The position numbers and the translations under genes are program-made. From Megalonaias nervosa (Eukaryota > Mollusca > Bivalvia > Unionida > Unionidae), in the NCBI GenBank assembly GCA_016617855.1, contig JAECUM010003195.1, positions 1-64,000 of the forward strand: a stretch of DNA of 64,000 nt, read 5' to 3'. Positions within the stretch are counted from its first letter, which is position 1. Every line of letters begins with the position of its first letter. Below the pieces are notes generated by a model. The model had not been told where the DNA came from. It saw only the letters and a program-made list of their open reading frames with translations, and searched no databases. This document shows positions 28,365 through 42,086 of the stretch, piece after piece.

Positions 28365-31300
28365 TAACTACTACTAGTATCACGTTATATTTTCAAAGCT
28401 ACTTGTGACAGAAGAGTCGACTGACTAGGAAATTGCAGACCCTTTCATTAACGCAAAATCGAAACGTGTTTTGCTTGGAACTAATCTTTCATTGCTAGCT
28501 GAAGAAATACACCAGGAAATTTGAAAAGGATAGAAGAATTCGCCGAATTAGATTCTTGTTGGAGGTTTGAGATGATTACCGAAATTCTATTTCACACGAT
28601 GAAACATAATGTGCGATGCTGATAGAGCTGGGTATATTGACCTACCACAAAAAATAAAAAACAAAAAAATGCCGTATAGACATAATAAACTTTGATAACA
28701 AATGTTTCAAATGGGCTATTCTTTCGCGTTGAAAAGTATTTTCCTCATGTGTCGAGATTGAGTTTCACTGGCATTGACTTTCCAGTTGCAGAAAATCAAA
28801 TACCAAAGTTCGAAAAGCAAATTAATATTTCAATTAACGTATTTGGTCTTGACGAGCGTGAAAACGTTTATCCAAGGTATATTTAAGAAAAAGCTTTGCA
28901 ATCGACAATAAACTTGCTGTTTTACAAAAATCATTACGTTTGGATCAACAACTTTAAAGGACTTGTTGATAAACAGTATAACAAATATAAAACTAAAAAA
29001 TTCTTCTGTTATCGTTGTTTGCACGTTTGCTCCGACAATGAAAAATTACAAAAGCATCTACAGTATTGCAATGATGTACAACGAATAACAATGCCGTCCA
29101 AAGATAATAATTTATTACAGTTTGTGAATCACCAACACTAATTTAAAATTCCTTTCGTTATATACACCGACTTCGAATGTTTGCTCCAGCCTGTGCTTGG
29201 CGTAGAAAATAACCCTAATAAGTCTAGTACAAGAAAAACTCAAAACCATATTCCATGCTGAATAGCGTACAAGATTGTTGTACTGATTCGAGTTTATCCA
29301 AGCCGATTAAAATATATCGTGGTAAGGATTCAGCTGTTTGGCTTCTCAAGCAGTTGATTAGCAAAGTTGATGATATATTCAAACGTTTAAAAAGAATTAT
29401 TCCATTTACAAAAACAGCCCAGCAGGAATCTGATCACGAAGAAGCGGAATTTTGTCACATTTGTTAAATGTTTTTGACTCTCCCGATAATAAAAAAGTAC
29501 GTGACCATTGTCATTTAATAGGGCAATATCGTGGAACGGCTCACGACAGGTGTAATCTAAAGTTCATGCTCCGGATTTTATTCCAGTTGTCCTTCATAAC
29601 TTTAGAGGACAAGACAGTCATATCATCGTAAAAACTTTTGGTAATCCTGAAATAATGTCTCGTTTAAAACTCGATAATACAATCAAGTGCATTCCGAATA
29701 ATTTTGAAAAGTATATGTCAGTTACTTTAGGTAAGTTGCGTTTTATTGACAGTCTACAATTTATGGCAGCATCGTTAGATGAGCTAGTGTAAGATTGCAG
29801 CGAGTTTTATAGCCTACAAGATTGTTTTGGAGATAAATTTAATCTATTCACAAAAAGGAGTGTTTCCGTATGAGTATCTCGACGATTGGAGGAAATTTGA
29901 TGAAATTTCTTCACCTGACAAAGATAAATTTTATTCGCAACTAAAAAATGAAAATATAACTGATAATTAGTATAAATATGCACAAGATATGTGGAAAGAA
30001 TTCGATTGCAAGACGTTTTGGGATTATCACGATTTGTATTTTAAATCGGATGTATTATTGCTGGCGGACTTATTTGAAAGTTTTCGAAAAGTTAGTTATG
30101 CTTATTTTGGATTAGAGCCTTGTTGGTATTACTCTGTTCCCGGGTTATCTTGGAATGCTCTGTTAAAGTTTAGTAAGGTGAAGTTAGAATTACTAACAGA
30201 TGTTGACATGTTTAACTGTATCGAGAAAGGTATCCGTGGCGGTATTAGCATTATAACAAAAAAGAGTTCGGAAGCGAACAAGTACATGAAAGATTATAAT
30301 CCTGAACTTCCATCGAAGTATGTCATTTATCTAAACGCTAATAACCTCTATTGTTATGCAATGTCAGAACCAATGCCGTTGGTGGATTTCGTTGGATTAC
30401 ACCTGACCAATTTCTATTGGAAACAGAAAAAAAAATAACCTGATGATGTTTCATATTTTGTTAAAGTTGATCTCGACAATCCTACTTCGTTACACGATTT
30501 ACACAACGATTATCCGTTCTTTGCGGAATCAATGTTAATAGACTATAGTTTGTTACCTCAAGTACAACAAGCAATATCATCACCAAGACAAAATTCGATG
30601 GTAAAAAGAACACTTGGTTCCAAATTTACTTGATAAGCGAAATTATGTGTTGCATTACAAAGTTCTTAAAGAAGCAGTAGACGCTGGTCTTGTGTTGCGG
30701 AAAGTCTATCTTGTGTTAAAATTTAATCAGTCACCATGGACGAGAGGTTGTATTAACTCAAACACGTCAAGGAGAGCTGTAGCGAAAACTACTTTCGAGA
30801 AAAACTTCTTTAAGTTTATGAACAACTCCGTCTTTGTTTAGACCATGGAAAATATTAGAAAGCGAGTAAACATCGAAAACTAGTTAATGATATCTACAGC
30901 CGAAACAAACATGTATCAAACGATGATTTTGTTAGCATGAAAGTTTTTAATGAAAATCTTGTTGCGATACAGAGACGAAAAACAAATTTAAAACTAAATA
31001 AGCCGAGTTATGTTGGAGCTTCTGTACTTGATTTGTCAAAGTGGCACATGTACAATTTTCATTACAATTTTGTTAAGAAGCAGTGGCCGTCAAGTAGATT
31101 ACTGTTTACCGATACTGACTCGCTTGTTTATGAAATGAAATGTGAGAATGTCTATCAGGATATCTTTAATAACAGACACCTGTTTGATCTTTCCGATTAT
31201 CCTCGCGATAGTAAATTTTACTATAATACAAATAAAAAGGTTATTGGTACATTTAAGGATGAAATGAACTCGATCATCATCAAATACTTTATTGTATTGT

Positions 31301-31644
31301 GGAGTAAAATGTAGGCCATGTTGTTAGACAATAATAAAATAACAAAAAAGCAAAAGGATTAACTCGCGATTTTGCTTAAAAAATTTGTTGAGTTTAATGA
31401 TTACAAGTACGCGCTTGAAGCCGGTGTTAGTTTTATAAGAGCAATGGCTATTCGGACAAATCATCATCAACTTGAAACAGATGTTATTATCAAACGTGGG
31501 TTAAGTAATTTTGATGACAAACGTTATTGCGAAAACGGAGTAGATACGTTTGCACTTGGGTACCGTCGCGACGACAGATCTATACTTGATATCATCTTTT
31601 CATCTGATGATAAATCTGTACTTGACATTATATTCTCCGACTAG
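28365..31644 (+). pseudogene. Family B DNA polymerase remnant, element D
   Basis: Close to the element C polymerase (by eye near 90% at DNA level). The first part of the gene is missing. Present in order: a Zn-binding segment (CYRCLHVC), exonuclease motif I (YTDFECLL, about 29167), further Cys/His motifs, exonuclease motif II region (HNFRGQDSH, about 29600), the palm start (ADLFESFRKVSY), CWYYSVPGLSW, motif A with a changed residue (YLNANNLYCYAMS, Asp to Asn), motif B (NNSVF with a stop after it) and motif C (FTDTDSLVYEM, about 31100), and the end DTFALGYRRDD. Numerous stops and indels. It keeps the palm that C has lost and the exonuclease that B has lost. Confidence 0.82.
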
Positions 31645-31675
31645 GATATGAAATTTTGTGTGAACTTTAGAAATA

Positions 31676-32128
31676 ATGTTTGAAAACTTGACAGTGACAA
31701 ATAACAATAATAGTAAGATCAAATATCTAACGATAGACGATAAACAGTTGACAGTTGAAATTAACAATGAAATATCAGGAATATGTTTCAATAGCCGTGA
31801 TAGGCTAAAAATTTCACTCATCTGATCTGGTAACAGCGAGAATTTCAATTATCTTGAAGAATTAAGCCGTAAGTCGTCAAAGAGATTTAATGACTTTCAT
31901 GATCCGATCAGTCAACAAAAATATACTAAAGTTACCATCTATCTCGATCGATCGAAAGTATATTTCATTGATAAAAAATATCCTCTTAACAAACTGAAAT
32001 AAAAGATTTATTCGAATGTCGTCGATGTGTGAGCGGTAGAATAAGGTTTAGTCTTTATTATCGCGATAATGAAATATTTTAAATTTCTACGGTTGAAAAG
32101 CTTATAATCGGTGATGAGGTATGAAATT
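31676..32128 (+). pseudogene. Small hypothetical protein after polymerase, element D
   Basis: ATG 31676 opens a frame with one TGA at 31823-31825, after which similarity to the element C copy (57100-57533) continues in the same frame (FNDFHDPISQQ); later indels break it, ending with a segment like LFECRRCVSGRIRFSL in another frame. The TGA is present at the same codon in C. No domain is recognised; a CxxC pair (CRRC) near the end might bind metal. It is the last gene before the right terminus. Confidence 0.45.
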
Positions 32129-32149
32129 TAAAAAGAACCTGACAAATAA

Positions 32150-32688
32150 AATTTTATCTAAACTTTAGAAATAATCCGACAAAAAAACCCAAAAAAACTT
32201 TAGAACTTACCACCAACCTGATGGTGGTTCTTTAGCCAGAAACCTAATCAATGATAGAAGCCTCGGAATGTGAAAATAACTGTTCTATCATTGGCTATCA
32301 CCTGGTCTCTAGTATAAAATGAGGTCTCTGAGCCAAAATCAACGACAGAAGCCTCGGAATGTGAAAATAACTGTTTTATTATTGGCTATCACCTGGTCCC
32401 TATTATAAAATTGGGTCTCTGGGCTAGAAACTGTTTTCCCTATAAGGTTTGAAATGTTATGTAACAAATGGGTATACATTTTTATCTAACAATAATACAA
32501 TAATCAACAACAACAAAAAAAAAACAATTATAAACAAAATTGGGCTAGAAACCCTGTTTTCATTTTGATAAAAAATTGTTGGTCGGGGTGGGATGGGGGT
32601 CTCTGGGGTGGGAAATTATACTTGTTTGGAGGTGGCCGGGACCTAAAAATGGGTCTCTGGGCTAGAAACCCTGTTTTCTCTTACTACT
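32150..32688. repeat. Right terminal repeat (family 2), element D
   Basis: Contains two direct copies of a unit of about 97 bp (32241-32428, with GCCTCGGAATGTGAAAATAACTG), then GTAACAAATGGGTATACA and GGTGGGAAATTATACTTGTTTGGAGG, ending ACTACT at 32688. Reversed, the end reads AGTAGTAAGAGAAAACAGGG, matching the left end of element C (AGTGGTAGAGGAAAAGGAGG) and the AG start usual for Polintons. It identifies D as a remnant of the same terminus family as C. Confidence 0.78.
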
Positions 32689-33530
32689 GGCCAGTCTGTT
32701 TTTATGGAGGAAGAACCCTGGCAAACCCTTCGACCCACAGGAAGCTTATAGCAACCTTTCTCCCATACCCGCCTTCTTTAAGCCTAGACTTGAACTTAAG
32801 CGGACAGAAGTGAGATGTGGGATATATAAAGCGCATTAGACTATTTGACCAACAGGTGACTCCAGATAGCTTGGATATTATTTCCAATTTACCATCATCA
32901 TTATCTTTTCTTCATTTGCGACATTACCATAAAGGAAATGGATACATAGCAACTGTTACAATTGCTGCTACTACTAGTAATACGTGTGCACATTATTACG
33001 ACAATGAGGATGATAACGATGCTGTTGATTATCGGTGCTCTCTATCATCTTCCAACAAGTAAATGTTTACTCGATTATAAATATAAACACAAAAACACGT
33101 GTGGAAGCATATAACAGTAGGAGAATACAGTATCAGTTAATTTCCGGTCTGAGCCTTGCTCGGCAAATTTACTTTATACGTACCTATCATTACCCTGAGG
33201 ACATGGGAATTCTAAACAAACAGTAAACCATTCAATCAACTACTGAGTTAGGCTGGTTCTCATATGAACGGAAACGAAAACAGTTCTTGAGTTAGGCTAA
33301 ATTGAAATCGAAAGTAGAGTCAAATCAAGAATATAGATCAACAAATCATTTTACGACATGGTACATGTGTTATATTCTTGCATTAGTCCTTGTTCAGTGT
33401 GGGGATATAGTACTAAGATGTTGTTGAAATCGCTAAATATTAGTTTCTCTAAAATTAGGTCACTGAGGTAGCAATGCAGGGGTAGTCTCACTAATAATTT
33501 TATTAGTGAGGTGTGCGTATCAAAAGGAAG

Positions 33531-33534
<4 letters not shown>
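32689..33534. other. Host sequence without recognised features
   Basis: Non-repetitive looking sequence right of element D. Short ORFs (for example 32817-33062) have no recognisable motif and no coding-like pattern. Nothing further seen. Confidence 0.4.

Positions 33535-33592
<58 letters not shown>
33535..33592. repeat. (GT)n microsatellite
   Basis: About 28 uninterrupted GT units, directly next to the SINE-like sequence at 33593. Confidence 0.95.
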
Positions 33593-33812
33593 TATTTGGA
33601 TTTTTAACGTAGCTTTAATAATTTTGCAGCCATTTCGCTACAATATCTGCAGTGTAGCATTTTATAGTGCTGTCTAGCACTTGGGGTATCATGCCGCAGA
33701 CATGTAGCATGATGTCCCGCCCAGTCATATTATCATGATACCACGCTGACCAGTCCTAACACTAACTTCTTAATGCTGAGCGCCTAGCGAGGCAGCTGTT
33801 AGTACTATATAT

Positions 33813-33869
<57 letters not shown>

Positions 33870-33960
33870 TCTTTGGTATGACTCGGTCGGGTTCGAACCC
33901 ACGACTTCCCGCATCCCAGGTGGACGCTCTAACCCCTAGACCACCGGAGTGGTCCCAAAA
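33593..33960 (-). mobile_element. tRNA-derived SINE-like element
   Basis: On the minus strand a tRNA-like head begins near 33960 with GGTGGTCTAGGGGTTAGAGCG (box A region) and GTGGGTTCGAACCCGACC (box B), followed by a (TA)n stretch, a body, and an end with CCAAATATC next to the GT microsatellite. The element at 61130-61285 shares both head (GACTCGGCCGGGGTTC) and tail strings (TTTTTAACGTGGTTTTAA) with a shortened body. Two dispersed copies with a pol III promoter head support a SINE family. Confidence 0.7.
33808..33867. repeat. (TA)n microsatellite
   Basis: About 28 TA units with one early interruption, inside the SINE-like element between head and body. Confidence 0.9.
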
Positions 33961-34200
33961 GGAAAAAGAAATATAGACCATCCAACAAAGAAGTAAAAAT
34001 AAGTAGTGCAAAAGTTTAAATGAAACTATTTAATGGCTTAACTATTGTCCAGGCCTTATGAAACTCGGTATATTTAACGTTTTGCAAGGAACTTGGCATT
34101 CGATGAATTAGGCTGAATTCATGTTAAGTACAACGATTGCAAAACAAATCTGGATAAATGTTATTTAAGGTTGTGCGATTTTATTCCCCCTGATCTCCGG

Positions 34201-34255
34201 AATGAATGAATGAATGAATGAATGAATGAATGAATGAATGAATGAATGAATGAAT
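34201..34255. repeat. (GAAT)n microsatellite
   Basis: About 13 perfect GAAT units. Host simple repeat. Confidence 0.95.
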
Positions 34256-35199
34256 CGTCCTTGACCTTCATAAGAATGTACATGACTATATATTGCATGC
34301 AAACACTTCTTATGACCTTGGTCTAGCGGTCTACATGATTCATATTTATCATACCAACCAACATTAGTAACACTTTGATCATCATCACAAAGGTTACATA
34401 AGTGGGGCAATTAGTCATGAAGGATGTCCTTGTTCCGATTTTAATCGCCCTGTTCGCGCTGGTTTGAAACTTATAGTGTAAATTTAGAATAACAAGGATT
34501 TGTTGACTTGGCATCCTAAATTTGTCACATTACCGGGTACTTGTCAAAATCAAGAAGTTGTCATCATCAAAACTCTTATTTTCCACGTTTCATTTCATTC
34601 TTTAGATACCAAACTAAGCAACACTGACATATAGAAAAGTGATATGTGTGTTTAATTTTAAATTCTATCTCTTTAAAGATGATAACATAGAATAATTAAA
34701 ATTTGAGAAAGTCCGGGAATCTGGGTACATCACAAATCGTTGCTTCAAGTTCGGTCTTTTGGCACTCATGTATTTTATCTTCCTTGTTGAAACAAAAGAC
34801 TTGTATTCAAAAGAGTGAGATAACCTTGGATTTACCCTTGTCCTTTACAAGGAAGTTTTTTGACCCAAATATTTAAAATGTGTCTGCCCAAGATTATAAC
34901 CAGAATGCTTTATGATGAAATTGTAAAACATGAATCAGCTATTTATCTTACTGCGTATTCCGCCATATTGTAATTTGATCCTAAAATAAAGTACTACAAA
35001 TGGTAGGGAACAACAAGTATGTTGTAAGAGATAATTACAACGTAACAGATATAATTGCAATGTGACAGATTGATGACTACAATGTAACAAGTAGATAATT
35101 ACAGTGTAAAGACAGATAATGATAATGTAAAAATGGATAATTACTATGTAACAGAAAATTACAATGTAACAGAAAGATAATTACAATGTAACAGATAAT
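34256..35199. other. Host sequence without recognised features
   Basis: No coding pattern. 35010-35205 has a degenerate AATTACAATGTAACAGA(TA) tandem pattern of 17-30 bp units. Otherwise nothing recognised. Confidence 0.35.
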
Positions 35200-38100
35200 T
35201 ACAATGGTTAATCACATGCTTCGCCTTGTATAACCATTTCTATCATATACCCACATATCTTTACTCAAACGTCTAGCATACGCTACGGCCTTTATTTAAA
35301 TGTAAAGAAAAACGAAATATACACATGTATTTAAATAACTACTGGAACTTTCTATTTTTAATGTGGCATAAGAAACAGTCATTGGAATTCTAATTTCTCT
35401 GTGCTGACGTGTAAGTGTCCGTGGAACACATTGTGAAGTGCTACAAAACTTAGTTGCAAGTGTAATAAAATACTTTTAAAAATAAATGAATGAATAAATC
35501 AACAAAAATAGAGAAATCCACGAGAGCTCATGTGACTAATAAATTCATCCGCATTTTTATCTATTTCAAGATTTGTCATTGTCCATCACCCCCACCCCCC
35601 ATTGTTTCTCTCTTTCCACCTGCTCCTTATTTACTCCTCAAACCGAAATTCCGGACACGTTTTGTCACGCCTATCGTACTTCAATGTGCCTTGACCTGAT
35701 TCTCAGTAGCGTTGGTAACGACAACAAGGAAGTTATCTGCATACTACATGCATCACTATGTAGCTCAATATTTCCCCAGGGATTGAGGGATCTTGTCAAT
35801 ATTAATATATCCTATTCATTGTTAAATAATAATTTAATTCTGTGTTTCACATTTTAATTGATTGCATCGTTCAATGTAAATATTTACAAGATATATAGCT
35901 TTTAAAAACTAATAAATGTAGTATAATCAATATTTTTAGAAATGAGCTTCTGTAGGTAGTCAACCCCCATCTCACCGATCTCTGTAGATGACTGCCGTTG
36001 TGACACTTAAGTTCGTTTACTTCTAACACTTCCTCCTATTATCACTGATTTGTAAATAGAATACTTCGAAAAATTATGCAGGGCTCATAATCGGGCAGAT
36101 CATCATGGCACACAGCTGTATACACCTGTTTTGGAAGATGAAAGCAGTAGGTGGGAAATAAAGATGTAAAGGAAGACCAAATATTTTCCTTCAATCACCT
36201 GTATTTCTATTTACAAATGTTATGAATTAATACAGATAAACAAAAGACAAGTCTAATTTAATATCAAAATATATTTTAATGTCTGCATTTCAAACCCACC
36301 AGCGCATTCTATGAGCAGAAATTGTTGAAGTGCTTTATCTTCCGATGGCATAAACCGCACAAAGGTCAGATAAGATGTTCATTCTTGTGATGATTGTATT
36401 TCTCCTAAAACCACATAGTTAATGCGGGATTGAAATATGATAGGATAAAATTAGAACAATAATGACTTTTTGACATTACAAAATGGGTTGGGTAGGTTGG
36501 GGTCCGGTGGGGTGGGGTGTCAAACACGAGAAGTTGGCATTTCTTGATTTCTTATTTCTATGCTTAACTCCATTCCTCAAATAACCATAATAACCGTAAC
36601 AGCCCTTGCTTATATAATCAAAAATAATATAATAGTCTAATATAAAATTGTATCGTTTCAAAGATGATAACACATAATAATTATATTTTTCAGGATACGT
36701 CACAAAATTGGTATCCCTGATTGGGCATTTTGGCGCACAGTAGCCACCCATTTATTTTTTATTTTTTGTCGTAGAAAAAGACATATGTTCAGTTGAGTGA
36801 GATAATATTGGATTTCTATTGCCCTTTACAAGGAGGTTTTAACCCAAATATCGAAAAAGTATCCGCCCGAAATTGTTATAAGAATAACGTAATGTAATAA
36901 ATTTTGGAGATGCGCGTTTGGTTATAGCGTCCCGGTTAAGGAATTCTTAGATTTGTGTGATTTTACTTGTTAGATTATTGGAATTCGGTGCAATGGAAAT
37001 ATTCCGTAACCCGAAATAATTAGCCAATTATTAGGAGCAAACGTCACGGAGAGAAAGTGTTAGTGAGTTTCCATGATGTCATGGTCAGTGAATAGCGAAT
37101 TAGACCCAAACCGCATGACTGTCCCTGTTCATAATGTAGTCCTTAATAAAATCTAATAGTGTACCTTGGTGTTGTGACTGCAGTGGCAGCATTTACGGTA
37201 GGAAACCGGTAAATTACACAATGGAATAAAATGAGAAGGGACTCTGCAGATACCGTTTATGTCGCCATGGTGGCAAATGTGATGTAGTTGTATTGGCGTA
37301 ATGTGCCTTGGAACCATGGACTGACTGGCCTAAGGTGGCGTAATTAAAACAGTTCCCTGTGATAGGGGATATTTGTAGAGTTTCTACGGCGTGAACTGCT
37401 GACGGTACGGAAAGTTGATGAAGGGAAACTATGCAAACGTACGGTTGATAGATATTTGGCAAGTTGGGAAATATGTGGTTTTACATTGATCAGAGTAAAA
37501 TGTATGCATAGAATGGACACGTCGGGCTTTCTAACTTACAAATGAAGTTGTATAGAAGTCTTTGGAAATTTGGGGTAAACTTATGACTTCTAGCGGGAAT
37601 CGCGCCAGGATTTGACACCGCTCGGTCAAGCAAAGACCCCTGGCTTGTAACAGTATAATGAAATCAGACAATACGAACCAGCTATTAAAATATTTATCGT
37701 ACTCTATATTCCATCATATTACGATCTGAACCTAACAATTACAGGTATATTGTAATAGATAGATCGATAGATGGATCGATAGATAGATAGAATGGTTAAT
37801 CATATGTTTGGTCTTTGCACTGTGGACCCATTTCCATCCCATGCCCGTATATATCGACTCCAAAGTCTAAGATACGTTGCGGCCTTTACTTTAATAAAAA
37901 TCTAAATAAGTACTAAATAAACAAAAGATATTTTCACTAGCAACATGTCCATTCTGTTTTTAATGTTTTATATCAAAAAGGTCATGGTATTCAGATTTTC
38001 CTGCGCTTGTGTTTGCTGTCAATAGAACGCATTGTGAAGTGTTGTTTGCAAATGAATGAGTTAATGAACGAGAACACAGCAGGTCACACGCACATTTTGG

Positions 38101-41100
38101 TCTAATAAATTCACATCTTATGTCCGTTCATTTTTTCCATTTTTATCGTTAGGACACTATTAATGTCCATCCCACCCACCCCCATTTCTATACTTCTTAC
38201 TGTTCCTGATTGATTATTTAATCGAAATTCCGGACATGTTTGATCACCTCTAATCTTCAGTAGCGTGGATAGCGAGAAAAAGGAAGAGCTCTACAGTAAA
38301 CTGGGTCAAACATGCATCATCACGTAGCGCAATATTTACCCATGGATTAAGGGGTGTTGTCAATATTAATGTATCCTATATATTATAAAACAACACTTTA
38401 ATTCAGTATTTCTCATTGTAATTGATTGCATAGCATAATGTAGACTGTATGCAATTTATATCGCTTTTAGAACTCGAAAATTAATTATGATCCATAATTA
38501 TAGAAAATAACCTTTATTGGTAGTCAACCCCCATCTCACCTATCTCTTTTGACCACTGCTAACGTGACACTTAAGTTCGGTTCCTAAATAAAACTTCCTA
38601 GTTTTATCACTCATCTGTAAATAGAATACTTAGGAACATGTATACAAGGTTGAAAATAGGGCAGGTCATCATAGCACACACCTGTACGCACACACTTGTA
38701 ACACGACTTTTTCTAAATATAAAAGCCGTTAGTAGGAAATAAAGAAGTAAAGAAATAGCAAATTTTCACATTTAATCATTTGCTTTTCTATATTTTGCAA
38801 ATGTTATCAACAGGCGAACAAAAGACAATTCAAATTTAAGATCAACATATATGATAAAGGTCTTTATTTGAAGCAATGAATCCTACCAGTTCCTTTTATG
38901 AGTTGAAATCATTGAAGTACTTTATCTCCGTGTGTACAACGCATTTTTGACTGCACAATTGCTAGATAATAGGATGCAATTCATTCAAAGGGGTCTTTGT
39001 TTCTATTTAAACCACCCATATATTGCAGGATTGATCCTGATGAAGTAAACTTAGAACAATTAGGACTTGCTGACTGTAACGTACGTTATATAGATTTGGG
39101 AGTAGTGGTCAAAATCAAGAATTTGACATTACCTGATTTCTTATCTCTAACTGTATTCTTCATATAGCCAGAATAGACATTGTTTATAAAACCAAAAGTG
39201 ATGTATTGGTCTAATTTTGAAAAAGTATGGTTTTCAAAATGATAGCTCAGGATAATTATATTTTTTCAGAAATAACCTTATTCAGAATACGTCACAAATT
39301 GGCATTTCGGGTTTGGCATTTCGGGTTTGGCCTTTCGGGTTTGGCATTTCGGGTTTGGCATTTCGGCACACAGCCACCATTTATGTTCTCTTCCTTGTCA
39401 TAGAAAAGAGCGTGTTTAGTTGAGTGGAATAATAGTGGATTTACCCTTGCCGTTTACAAGGAAGCTGCTGCTTATATGGTCACGCTGAAATTATGACAAC
39501 AATGTTACGATGAAACTGTACAAGAAAAAGCAGCTATTTAGATAGGTACCTTCCTTACTCTAAATTCTTCCATGTTGTACTTTGTACCTATCATAAAAAT
39601 AAAACAATGTAGTAAGGAATTACAAGTATCCTGCAACAGGTGGTGTGTTGGTATAATTTTTCAAATATACGCACGCTGATTAATCATATGTCTGACCTTG
39701 CAGAACTATTTGTATCCCATATCCATGTATTTTGACTCCGACTTCTAGCACTCGTTACGGTCATTTTTATCCCATATCCATCTATTTTGACTCCAACTTC
39801 TAGCACTCGTTACGGCCTTTACTTTAATGGAAAGTAAAATTAGCAATGAACAAGCTAAATATATTTTAAATAATTGCAAGTACTTTCTATTTTTAATGGT
39901 GTGTATGAAAATCCATTGTATTCAAATTTTCCTGCAGCGATGTGTATTGTGTACTGTCAACAGAATACATTGTTATAAAACTTGATTTGCAAATATAGTG
40001 AAATAGATTTAAAAATAAAAAACGAACGAATGAATAAATAAATAAATAAATGAAATTAGAGAAGACTGCGAGATGCCAGTTCATTTTCAATATTTTTATC
40101 TTTTTCTCAAACCTTTTTATATCCCCCCTCCATTAGTACTATCTTTCTAACTGTTCCTTGTCTATACTTCAAACAGTAATTCAGGATACACTTTATCATG
40201 TCTCTGGTATTTCAAGGTGTTCTGACCCGACCCTTCGATAGCGTGGGTAACGAGAACGAGGAAGATCTCTACAGCAAACTAGGCACAACATGCATCATCT
40301 TGAAGCTTCCCTGGGGATTAAGGGGTGTTGTCAATATCAATATATCCATTACATGTACAAATATCATTTTAATTCTATATTTCATATTCTAATCGATTGT
40401 ATCGTTTGATAAAGAATATTAGTAACATATGTCCTCTTTCAAAACTCCAACTTATATTAGATACCATAATTTTATAGATGCGCTTTAATTGGTAGTCAAC
40501 CCCTATCTCACCGATCTCTGTAAACCACTGCCATCGTGAAACTTGAGTTCGGTCACTAAATAAAACTTCCTAGTTTTATCATTCATATATAAATCATTCA
40601 CATATTAATAGAATACTTAGGAACATGTAAACAAGGCTCAACATAGATAGGGTAGGTCATCATGGCACACACCTGTGCACGACTTTTTCTGAAGATCAAA
40701 GCAGTAGGAAAATAAAGAGGTAAATAAAGACCAAATCTTTACCTTCATTCACTTGCATTTCTATATTTTACAAATATTGTGAACTAGTAAAGGTGAATAA
40801 AGGACAATTTAATATTAATATATATTTTCATGGTCTGCATCTGAAACAACGAATCCCACCATCGCCTTTTGTGAGCAGGACTCGTTGAAGTACTTAATCT
40901 CCGTGCGTACAAAGCTCTTTTGACAGTACAATGGTTAGATAAGAGGATACAATTCATTCCAATGGTGTCTTTGTTTCTATTTAAACCAACCAGGTATAGC
41001 AGGATTGATCCTGATGATCTAAACTTAGAACAATTAAGACCTGTATATTAATAAACTAAAACGGGACAGGCCAATAAAACACACTGGTCTAATAAATTCA

Positions 41101-41833
41101 CCTCTGATAGTTAATTTTTGCATTTGTATCATTTTGACTATTTTAGAGTCAATCTTCACCCAATGTTTTTATCTTTCTAATTGTTCCTTATTGGTTCATG
41201 AAACCCAAATTCCGGAGACATTCATTACGTCTATCGTATTTTAAGCTGACCTGACCTGACCTTCAATAGTGAGGGTAGCGAGAACGTGGAAGATATCTGC
41301 ATTGTCCTTGGTACAACATACATCATCACGTAACTCAATATTTGTCCATGGATTAAGGGGTATTGTTAATATTAATTTATCCAATACATCACAAAATAAC
41401 ACTTTAATTCTGTATTTTACGTTTTAATTGATTTTATCGCTTAATATATACATTTTGCATATATATGTCGCTTTTCAAAGCTCCAAGATTAATTATTATC
41501 CATGATTTTAGAAATGTTCTTTTAGTGGTTGTCAACCCCCATCTCACCGATCTCTGTCAACCACTTCCAACGTGGCACTTAAGATAGGTTCCTAACTAAA
41601 ACTGCCTAGTGTTACCATTAATCTATAAATAGAATACTTAGAAAATTGCATGCAGGGCTCAAAATAAAACAGGTCATCATTGCACACACCTGTACACCAC
41701 TGTTTCGGAATATAAAATCAGTTGGTGGGAAATAAAGTAGTAAAGAAATACCAAGTATTTGCTTTCAATCACTTGCATTTCTATATTTTACAAATATTAT
41801 AAACCAATACAGGTCGACAAAGGACAAGTCATA

Positions 41834-41838
<5 letters not shown>
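35200..41838. repeat. Diverged host tandem repeat, units of about 2-2.6 kb (left part)
   Basis: Marker strings recur in the same order. GTCAACCCC(C/T)ATCTCACCGATCTCTG or close variants are at about 35958, 38525, 40496 and 41531. The TTAATCATATGT(T/C)TG...TATCCC region recurs at about 35210, 37797 and 39690. The AATACAGGTGAACAAAAGACAATT type is at about 36230, 38815, 40790 and 41810. The units are strongly diverged and some are shortened. No ORF is shared by the units, so this is satellite-like or an old duplicated non-coding element. The same repeat resumes right of element C. Confidence 0.7.
39301..39366. repeat. 14-bp minisatellite
   Basis: About four to five copies of GGCATTTCGGGTTT with single changes. 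Present once without expansion in related host units (for example near 58400). Confidence 0.85.

Positions 41839-41902
<64 letters not shown>
41839..41902. repeat. (TA)n microsatellite at the left edge of element C
   Basis: About 31 TA units between host repeat sequence and the first base of the element C terminus. A matching TA tract borders the right end, so it may come from the target site (TATATA in other host units) or have expanded from it. Confidence 0.92.
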
Positions 41903-41904
<2 letters not shown>

Positions 41905-42086
41905 TGGTAGAGGAAAAGGAGGTTTCTGGCTCAAGGACCCCAGCCACCTCCAAACAAGTATAATTTCCCACCCACCCGACCAACAAAATGGTAACGAGGA
42001 TTCTAGCTTATAATTTTTTCGTTAATTATTTTATTATTGTTAGACAAAATTTTATACCCATTTGTTACATAAAATTTCATACCTTA
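41903..42086. repeat. Left terminal repeat (family 2), element C
   Basis: Starts AGTGGTAGAGGAAAAGGAGG. Inverted counterparts are at 57780-57870 and in D at 32440-32688. It includes CCTCCAAACAAGTATAATTTCCCACC and TTTATACCCATTTGTTACAT. The inner edge reaches the end of the membrane-protein gene. Confidence 0.82.

Noticed and set aside
33805..34011. Ile/Tyr repeat ORF, and similar ones at 41765-42013 and 57792-58082
   Set aside because: Translations of TA and GT microsatellites.
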